A stretch of 64,000 nt of DNA from Poa pratensis (lineage: Eukaryota > Streptophyta > Magnoliopsida > Poales > Poaceae). Below are positions 56,001 to 64,000 of this stretch, piece after piece. The position numbers and the translations under genes are program-made. Position 1 is the first letter of the stretch, and each line of letters starts with the position of its first letter. The stretch is taken from positions 10,421,028 through 10,485,027 of the forward strand of contig CAMZMU010000111.1 in assembly GCA_947311845.1 (NCBI GenBank), given 5' to 3'. The notes under the pieces are model-generated. The model saw nothing but the letters and a program-made list of their open reading frames with translations. It did not search any database and was not told where the DNA came from.

Positions 56001-56970
56001 TAATAAAGGAAGCAAAGTTTCCTGTGGTACATCATTTTTATTTCCTATTCTACCCTTACAGAAATAGTAAGTATTATCCTGTTTGCCACCGCCAATTGAG
56101 AAGTACCGATTCGGTATCTCCGTGGAAAAGAAAGAGCTCTGGCCGGCGGCCGGAAGTTGAATCGGAGCTCCCTCGTCATACTGCCGCTGCGTCCGCCGCC
56201 GTCTCCCTCATCCTATGCGTCCTCCTCTGTCCCACCCCCGTCCTCCTCTGGCTTGTTGGAGCTCTCTGCAGCCCCGCCGCTGGTCCTACGCCTCCGAGGT
56301 ATGTGGCCGCCGGCCGCCCATCCGGGTCATTGGATGATGCTTAGCAGCGATGTCCCGTCAAAGGAGCAGAGATAACGTTGAAGGCTCGCCGCGGAGCTGA
56401 CTTAGCAGACAGCAGGGGTGTGCGTGCCAGCGAGGTATGCTTCCGCACGGCCTTCAATTGATCAATCTTGGCGTGGGCGAGTGATGCTCTGTCGCCAAGA
56501 AAAATAAAAAAATGGCTTGAACGGTGGTAAAGTGGTCGCTACCTGAAGCTCGTTGACTCAGCTCTTTCTCCACAGCACACATGTGATTTTCATTTTTCAC
56601 TAATCTGATGCGAGTTAGATTGAGAGAGGCATAGAGCACTCGATCTATTCATGTGGACAGCAATGATGTGTACAAGTTAAGCCATGTTGAATCTAAAGAT
56701 AACATCCTTGCCTTGGCCAGGGCGTTCACCAGAGCTCAGACAACCTCAGCCGTCCTATAGAAACTTGATGCGATCTCAGCCGTCCGATCTAGCTGGTTTT
56801 TTTTACTGTGTCTGGTCCCACCTGTCATCGACCTGGTGGCTGGAAATCTCGGTGCAGATTGATTTCCTCGCAACGACTGCCCACCGCGAGCCGTCGGATC
56901 AGAGGGTCAAAACCCGCGTCGATCTGAGCCGTTCATCTTCTATGGGCAAAATAGTCATTTTACCACGAGG

Positions 56971-57005
56971 TATAAAAACGCAGCACACCGCGGTAGAAAC
57001 CCTAA
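56971..57005 (+). promoter_or_regulatory. TATA box and telo-box of a promoter-like segment in Helitron H4
   Basis: TATAAAAA at 56971-56978 is followed 18 bases later by the telo-box AAACCCTAA (56997-57005), a pairing typical of plant ribosomal-protein and other translation genes, where the telo-box lies in the 5' leader. A C/T-rich leader continues to about 57120. Confidence 0.6.
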
Positions 57006-57187
57006 CCCAATCCCCGCTCGTCTCTCCTCCCCAATCCCCGCTCGTCTCTCCTCCAAATCCTCCCAGCCGCCTCTTCTCGCGCCGCCCCTCCCAGCCCGTC
57101 CTCCTCCGCCCCTCCCCTTCCTCCGCCAGCTCGCACTCCTGGACGCGACGGCAGCGGCAGCAGGGAGCTCGCGCCCGAGGAACGAAG

Positions 57188-57540
57188 ATGGCGGCTGGAC
57201 GTGTCCTTGCCGGCAAGGACGAGCGGTGGCGGCGGCGGTCGGCGAGAAGAAGCCCGCCACTTCGCCTGCTCGTTGTGCTCCCCTGCTGAGCACCACGAAG
57301 GAGGCAGCAGCAGCTCGAGCGGCGCTGAGGGCGAGCAGGCGACGGCAGCAGCTCGATTAGAAGACGAAGGCGAGGAGGAGGGAGGACGGAGCAGCGATAG
57401 GAGGCGGTGGTGTGGTGGTGGCGGCACGAGGAGGAAGATGATTTGGGGGAGAAGCGGTGGCGACGGGGCTAGGGTTGGCGGCAGTGCAGCGGTCTGCTCC
57501 AGATCCGTAGTCTGCTCCAGATCCGTAGGACCAAGGTACT
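57188..57540 (+). CDS. First-exon-like open region after the promoter, unrecognised
   Basis: The first ATG after the telo-box leader (57188, context gaagATGGCGG) opens a 33-codon frame (MAAGRVLAGKDERW...) that stops at 57289. Another frame is open over 57201-57557, Gly/Ser/Arg-rich. A CCAAG|GTACTT donor-like site at about 57536 and the T-rich DNA beyond fit an exon 1 / intron 1 border. No known product; it may be only a noncoding captured exon. Confidence 0.3.
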
Positions 57541-57635
57541 TAACTGCTACCCGCTGATTCGTATTCTATTCTCTTTGCATCTTTCTCAGTTCTCAACGCC
57601 TTGTTTCTGCAGTAAAAAAAAGTGTTTTCGTCCCT

Positions 57636-57820
57636 GCCATGATGAGGAATTCTGGGTGGGCTGGAGCCTGAGGTGAACACTAATTTCGATCTGCCATGGT
57701 GCTCTGCTGTTATCCCAGTTCGACCTTGCCATGATGAGGAATTCTGGGTGGGCTGGAGGCTGAGGTGAGCACTAATTTCAATCTGGCATGGTGCTCTGTT
57801 CTTATCCCAGTTCTATTCAG
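57636..57820 (+). repeat. Two tandem ~92-bp units
   Basis: The unit beginning gccatgatgaggaattctgg occurs at 57636 and again at 57728 with few changes. Two shorter tandem pairs lie near it: 'aatccccgctcgtctctcct' at about 57010 and 57032, and 'tgctccagatccgtag' at about 57495 and 57512. Confidence 0.85.
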
Positions 57821-58230
57821 AATTCTGTTTGTTGCAGGTTTGTATTTGTTGCAGGTTTGATTATTCTTAGGTTTGTGTCCGATCTGGCCTGCTATTTTTA
57901 GGTATGTTCAGTCAGCTATATCATATTTCCAGATTCGGTTGTTCTTAGCATATGTACGATCTGGGATTCCTATTTATTTTTTTATAGCCTGAGTGATATG
58001 AGATGCTAGCTCCAGTATGAATTGTCACTACTGATGTCGCTAGCTTAGGATATGATTTGTTAACCTAATAATAATAATTGTAGTTCGTCTCCATTGGAAT
58101 GATGTATTCGGTGTATTAATGACAATTTCCATTTGTTTAGCTGAACTGAAGTAAGATCTATCTAACTACAAATGCTTACTCTGAACTGATATTTAGCTTT
58201 GTGTACAAAAGATAAACATTTGTGTGTCCC

Positions 58231-60711
58231 TTGAGTGATATAACATGCTAGCTGCAGTTAAAATGGCATTTTTCTCTACAAATATGATATGAGTTGCAAC
58301 ATGAAGGAATTACATTACACTTTGAACTGTTAAAATTTGTTTTACTTTCGTCCGCCTAATTATTTTAACTTCTTCACATATTACTTTATCTGATTTTGGC
58401 TTGCATCAGTGTGCCGCCGTTAATTACAAGATATTTCCCTTCACTACAACTCCTTTCCCGTCGTCATTACAACAGATTTCAGTTTCCCCTCGCTGTGCCT
58501 GGTCTTCTGTTCAAATGCAGCTGTACTGTTCCAAAGGTGAGATAATTCAAATGCTACATCATGTCTTTTGTTTCTGGTTTTCGTCCGCAGTTTTCAACCG
58601 AGTAAAGTCCGCAAGATTGGACAAGAGTTTATATGTGTTTCCAGATATCTGTCCGATGTGGTGATCAAGTGTTAACCTAATTGTGTGATCTCATAATATT
58701 TTTAGTGTTCTGATGTTAGATTTCTGTTTGACAAATATAGTGATTCCATATTTTGTTCGTATTATCTTGGCCTTGCAACTGTTTGTGTTCATGTCTCAAT
58801 TGAAAGAACGTTTGTGTAGGAAAGTTAAATCCCACCTGATGGACAAAGTTTCAGAAATGTCACCTCTACTTATTTGTTATTATGTCAAGGAGAAGTAATT
58901 TTTTTTCCTCCATGGCGAGCAGCAGCGACTGCATCAGGCTGACGGCGCATCCCTGACTCCATGATGAGCAGCAGAGGTGGCATTTGGTCGTGCGCCGGCG
59001 AGCATGGGGAGCACATGCATATGTGGTGGAAAAAGAGGTACTCTAATTATTGTTCCTTTCCTCCTACAGTCAACATATGTTGTATATGCATTACTGCCTC
59101 GATACTTTTAGTTTCGTTGAATTCACAATATCATATGAAAATTCTTCCTTTATATATTCCTTCAGAACATTATTTGTGTTATGTTGTTTGATCTCAATCC
59201 AATATTTTTGATGGTGCACCTTGATGAAATAATTGTTTTATGTAGGAAAGGTACTAATCAAATAAATTCCGAGCTGACCACTGGAACCTGCATATAGCGA
59301 CATGCGTTGGCACTAAAACATGATAAAACTTTTGCGTTGGCCCCTTCTTCTCCCCATCGTCGAGCTCGCGCCGTTGCTACGCTCCACCTCGCCATCCTCC
59401 TCGGCACTTAGTGGGGGCACATGCCGTCGCCCAGAAATCGGCTTCAGGTAGTTACCCGCACGAGTCCACCTTGAGTGATATAACATGCTAGCTGCAGTTA
59501 AAATGGCATTTTTCTCTACAAATATGATATGAGTTGCAACATGAAGGAATTACATTACACTTTGAACTGTTAAAATTTGTTTTACTTTCGTCCGCCTAAT
59601 TATTTTAACTTCTTCACATATTACTTTATCTGATTTTGGCTTGCATCAGTGTGCCGCCGTTAATTACAAGAGATTTCCCTTCACTACAGCTCCTTTCCCG
59701 TCGTCCTTACAACAGATTTCAGTTTCCCCTCGCTGTGCCTGGTCTTTTGTTCAAATGCAGCTGTACTGTTCCAAAGGTGAGATAATTCAAATGCTACATC
59801 ATGTCTTTTGTTTCTGGTTTTCGTCCGCAGTTTTCAACCGAGTAAAGTCCGCAAGATTGGACAAGAGTTTATATGTGTTTCCAGATATCTGTCTGATGTG
59901 GTCATCAAGTGTTAACCTAATTGTGTGATCTCATAATATTTTTAGTGTTCTGATGTTAGATTTCTGTTTGACAAATATAGTGATTCCATATTTTGTTCGT
60001 ATTATCTTGGCCTTGCAACTGTTTGTGTTCATGTCTCAATTGAAAGAACGTTTGTGTAGGAAAGTTAAATCCCACCTGATGGACAAAGTTTCAGAAATGT
60101 CACCTCTACTTATTTGTTATTATGTCAAGGAGAAGTAATTTTTTTTCCTCCATGGCGAGCAGCAGCGACTGCATCAGGCTGACGGCGCATCCCTAACTCC
60201 ATGATGAGTAGCAGAGTTGGCATTTGGCCGTGCGCCCGCGAGCATGGGGAGCACATGCATATGTGGTGGAAAAAGAGGTACTCTAATTATTGTTCCTTTC
60301 ATCCTACAGTCAACATATGTTGTATATGCATTACTGCCTCGATACTTTTAGTTTCGTTGAATTCACAATATCATATGAAAATTCTTCCTTTATATATTCC
60401 TTCAGAACATTATTTGTGTTATGTTGTTTGATCTCAATCCAATATTTTAGATGGTGCACCTTGATGAAATGATTGTTTTATGTAGGAAAGGTACTAATCA
60501 AATAAATTCCGAGCTGACCACTGGAGCCTGCATATAGCGACATGCGTTGGCACTAAAACATGATAAATTTTTTTGCGTTGGCCCCTTCTTCTCCCCGTCA
60601 TCGAGCTCGCGCCGTTACTGCGCTCCACCTCGCCATCCTCCTCGGCACTTAGTGGGGGCACATGCTGTCGCCCAGAAATCAGCTTCAGGTTGTTACCCGC
60701 ACGAGTCCACC
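58231..60711 (+). repeat. Tandem duplication of 1.24 kb
   Basis: Unit 1 is 58231-59470 and unit 2 is 59471-60711. Both begin ttgagtgatataacatgcta and end cgcacgagtccacc, and they differ by only a couple of dozen single-base changes and a small T-run indel (near 59330 and 60568). Each unit contains the same short open frames (for example 58401-58664 and 59641-59928, starting MHQCAAVNYK), none with a known domain. Unit 1 is preceded by 'tgtgtccc', while unit 2 ends into 'tcctgctcg', so the right-hand continuation is unique. Confidence 0.93.
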
Positions 60712-63700
60712 TCCTGCTCGATTCTCGCTCAGATCTGATGTGCCCATTTTCTTCCCCATTCTGCAGCACGATTCCGCCAATTTATGTTTGGGAGGGAGGT
60801 CGGGGGCACGGCTGGTTCAGATACGGTCACCATGGAGGTATACTATTTTCTTTTGGTTCACCTGCACTTATTCATCTATTATTTTCTGTGACCTGGTTGA
60901 TGTTTTGCTGTTTTGTGGAGGCAGATTATATTGCATCGAAGTCACAAGAGAAAAAATCCTATGCACGGCTGATTCTGAAGGTGTAATTGCATCTCTCATC
61001 CCCACTTGATTTGCAGCTCTTTTTTGCTCATGTTCACAAAACAGGTTCGTGTTTGCAGCTGAAGACATACATGGAAGTCGTAGAGGTTGCAAACAAGAGC
61101 ATGAAGACATGATTTCCGCCTCTCTTCGAGCACAGGAGCGACGCATGATGCATTTGTGAGCTAGACAGCAACACCCGAGCACTGCCCTACGACCTGCTTG
61201 CAGGTAACCCACTCGATATATGCCATACACCAATAAAACCATGTGGTAGCATGAACACCTATGATGGATTAGAGTAGCATACTTTCATTGCTGTACTAGA
61301 TTTGAGCATGGAATATTGCCTTTTTGGACCCATTGTGGTATGAGGCATATAATGCTCACTGATGGCATGTAGGAGAGCTTGGCAGTAGCATACAGGATGG
61401 TGCTCACGGATGCAATACAGCAATGCGAGCTGCGGTCACGGTTGTCGCAATTAATGGTCACTTGGGGCGTGCCTTGCCGTGCATAGATCAATAACTTCCA
61501 GCTCAGTGCATCTAGGTAATTGTTTCTAATATCATAAACACTTTATCATAGATTTATCAATTCAGTAGTGATCTATTTAAGACTGCCAATTTTTTGTTTG
61601 CAATCTTCGATATGTCTATACTTGATGACATGACCATGGAATCACTTAGATTTACTATGTATCCACGCATTCAGTTGCTTTCTAATTAATCGGTACAATC
61701 AAATTCTTATATTTTTCACTGGAGCAGAATGTTTTCCTGAGGATGCCAGACATACAGGCGGCACTGATAGTGTACTCCAGTAATTAAACCATTCTGGGTT
61801 ATAGTCAGATGTCGGGCATTCACATTGGCAAGTAGTAGTAGAACAAACATGTTGCTTGCTGCATAAGCATATTAGTTCAGAATTGTATGTTTTTTTATTT
61901 TCACCTGCATTTGTTAAGATGCCAACAAAGTTTGCCTTTCTGCGTTCTTGCTATTTAATTTGTTTTCTAAAGTCAGTGGATGGTTGTTTTTCCTACTGAA
62001 TATTAGAGTTGCAACTGTTTGCATGTCATGTCAGCCTTCCTAGGACATGAAGTTCCGGACTTGCTTGCTGCTTTGTTGATTGCATGAATGGATGATAATA
62101 AGCTATACGGCAAGTCGCCTCACCCCATCATTTGGCCTTTCTAGAGCTTGAGTTGAAGTTTTTATTAACCAAATAAGTTGTCCTGCATCTGTGCAAGTTA
62201 TCCTTTACCAATTTGAAGTTTTTATTAACCAAATAAGTTGTCCTGCATCTGTGCAAGACTGCAAGTTATCCTTTACCAAAATCTACATCTGGATGTATTG
62301 TCTTTTCCTTTTAATTTGCTGGAGCTTTTCCCAAGATGTAGATAATAAAATGCTACTGATGATTCTATCCTCTTCAAATATGCTTTATGGTTTTATTTTC
62401 ATTTAATTTGTGAAGTTGTGTTTTCAAAAACTATGCCTCACCTTTGTGCTTTGTCTTTAAAAGGTCAGTTGTTTGCTTATGATTTCGGTTGCTTCTATTT
62501 TCGTGGAAAATCAATTTTAATGCTTTCTTTTGAAGTGATCTTAAAAATTCTGTTCATGTGAAATCAAATGGTATTTGCAAACCAATAGGTAATTAGCAGT
62601 AACTGGTGAGACCTGAGGTGTAGTATATCTTATCCTGCTTCTATAGACATGGTGAACTCATTATTATATATTTAGTTTAGTGACAGAAAATTCACATTGT
62701 TAGTTATTCTTTTGTTACCCATCAATTGAAGATGAGTCTGGGTTGTACTTTTCCTACGATCTATATCTATGATGTGTTTTTACATGTTAAATAGTTTCTT
62801 TTGATGTGTAGGCTCGAGGGTGAAATTATTCTTTTAAACATGAGGAGTGCATCTTGTCGTCGTGTGCGCTTCTCCCCCATCATTGGCGCACAAGGGTATA
62901 AATTGCCACTCTAACGGTCAACTAGAAAAATTGCAGAATTATCTCAGTTTAATAATCTCTTTCTACTTTCTGTCGTTAGGGTACCTCAAGATCCCTGAGT
63001 ACATAGATTGTATTAGATATGGTCGTTTCTTTGGACCAGCATCTTCTTATTCTTTTATTTCTTCATGAATCCATTGCGTCTCCTAGGCCTGAAGATTAAG
63101 CTCAATACCTCGCCATTCACACTACGAGACAAGATCATATCAGCCCATGGCAGTTACTATGTTTGTTAACGATGTGTTATAACATTACCATCTGTGTTGC
63201 TAAGAGTGGTTGATATGTTAAGAAATCTAACAGAAAAAAGTGAAATAATACAATTCATGATGCTTCTTTCTGCTTCCATTCAACAGCGTGATGTTGCTAT
63301 GTTTAAAAGTATCTCTATATTTTTTCTCTTTAGCTGCTATCGGCTTTATCGGTTGCGTGCCTTGGTGAACTTGAGCCTGGAGGAGGATTATTGTTCTCGG
63401 GTGAGGAAATCATTTACTTGCCCAGTACATATTTCTGAAAGCGTGAGGTCGGTTTGTTCTTCTAAGCAAACTAATTTCCTTTGAGGCCTCAGTTTGGAGT
63501 TGTCATCTAAATTTTAAAATAGCCATTTGTGTTTGTAATTCATCGGACTTGATCATGCTAGCTACAATTTGTTTGCTAGAGTATATCTCATTAATTACTT
63601 TGAAATTGCTAGGCCGTATGGAACTAATAGGTATAAATAATTCTCTGCTTATAAAACCAAGTTACTGAATAAGAGTAATTCCTTGGCTGTCATAGTGATA

Positions 63701-64000
63701 TCGAATTTTAAGAGCTTCTCCTGAAATCATATTTCGTGCCTCCATATTGTGTTTATTCAGTTCTGGCTTTTCTTTCTTGCCTCCTTTCTTAAATTGTGAT
63801 GTTCCTAAGTTTGTACTATACCTACCCGATGTTTTGCTTGGTGATCATAGGCCATTCTTTGCTGTCTTTTGCAAGTGTAGGTTACTTTTGTTGTGTGTCA
63901 TGATCGGATGTTTTAAATGGCTCTATTGTCAGTAATTATAATTGCATGGATACTTGATTTTCCGTTGTTGGTCTGAATTAAGAATGATCACTAAGCTTGA
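60712..64000. other. Intron-like body of Helitron H4
   Basis: T-rich plant intron-like sequence with sparse exon-like islands. The clearest is about 60767-60838, between TTCTGCAG and GAG|GTATAC. Others near 61050-61200 follow 'gtttgcag'. Short frames (62847-63068, 63194-63484) have no domains. A 60-bp tandem duplication lies at 62153-62272. No Helitron 3' end was seen. Confidence 0.45.
62153..62272 (+). repeat. Tandem 60-bp duplication
   Basis: 'ttgaagtttttattaacc' followed by 'aaataagttgtcctgcatct' occurs at 62153 and again at 62213. The second copy has a small 'actgcaag' insertion. Confidence 0.9.

Larger units (their letters stand above)
48187..64000 (+). mobile_element. Outer Helitron H4, running off the right edge
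   Basis: The 5' end TCTTTACCTAA (48187-48197) is cut by Helitron H2, continues as TAA (53452-53454), is cut by H3 and resumes at 56001 with TAATAAAGGAAGC...GTTTCCTGTGGTACATCATTT. Read in that order it aligns with the 5' end of H2 (TCTATATCTATTAATAAAAT...GTTTCTTGTGGTACGTCATT). No 3' CTAG hairpin end was found before 64000, so it extends beyond the window. The visible 8 kb of its own body holds promoter-like and intron-like sequence and several tandem duplications. No Rep or helicase domain was seen. Confidence 0.7.

Noticed and set aside
1..64000. tRNA, rRNA and CRISPR arrays
   Set aside because: No cloverleaf with conserved boxes, no rRNA signature and no regularly spaced repeats with unique spacers were seen by eye; a tRNAscan or Rfam run would settle the RNA part.

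Overview
This is a stretch of a large, repeat-rich plant nuclear genome, almost certainly a grass of the wheat/barley tribe (Triticeae). The evidence is spliced genes with GT...AG introns, an INDETERMINATE-DOMAIN zinc-finger gene, Stowaway MITEs with the CTCCCTCCGT terminus, a CACTA element with the subterminal motif TTTAGTCCCGGTT, a Tat-type Ty3/Gypsy element, and Helitrons ending in ACGCACGGGCAT...CTAG. No bacterial operon, rRNA, CRISPR or recognisable tRNA was seen. Transposable elements make up most of the window.

Layout. 0.4-2.6 kb: a gag-only Copia element (minus strand) with a tRNA-Met primer site and a scrambled set of LTR copies. 3.1-6.5 kb: two exons of an IDD C2H2 transcription factor (minus strand) between two Stowaway MITEs; one base is missing in the zinc-finger exon and the 3' exon is absent from the window. 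6600-28188: a CACTA transposon with TTA target duplications and a broken transposase. Nested in it (6908-21261, target duplication CAAAG) is a 14.4-kb Tat-lineage Gypsy element with near-identical LTRs, a frameshifted gag-pol and a multi-exon antisense gene. 28-35 kb: a TIR element, two decayed coding remnants and a 5'-truncated LINE with a long target duplication. 35089-38555: a candidate 3.5-kb solo LTR. 39.8-42.5 kb: a TATA-led host-like stretch interrupted by a retroposed ~1-kb element, followed by a TAA-flanked Harbinger-like element. 43995-46025: a Helitron whose unoccupied site survives as a second copy 2.4 kb away. 47.2-47.9 kb: a Stowaway-like MITE and a Mutator/hAT-like TIR element.

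48187 to the right edge is a Helitron cluster. A large Helitron starts at 48187. Two more Helitrons (48198-53451 and 53455-56000) sit inside its first ~15 bases. The first of these carries a seemingly complete PIF/Harbinger transposon (49030-52677) with matching TIRs, an intact three-exon DDE transposase gene and an intact two-exon Myb-like partner gene. The outer Helitron body carries a promoter-like segment and tandem duplications at several scales, including a 1.24-kb one.

The genes do not form a shared pathway. The functional units are the transposons: Gag/protease/RT/RNase H/integrase for the Gypsy element, the tnp2-type transposase for CACTA, and the DDE + Myb pair for Harbinger. The only clear host gene is the IDD gene, which appears damaged or incompletely contained. 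Boundaries were read by eye from terminal motifs and target duplications; family names are kept to superfamily or lineage level.
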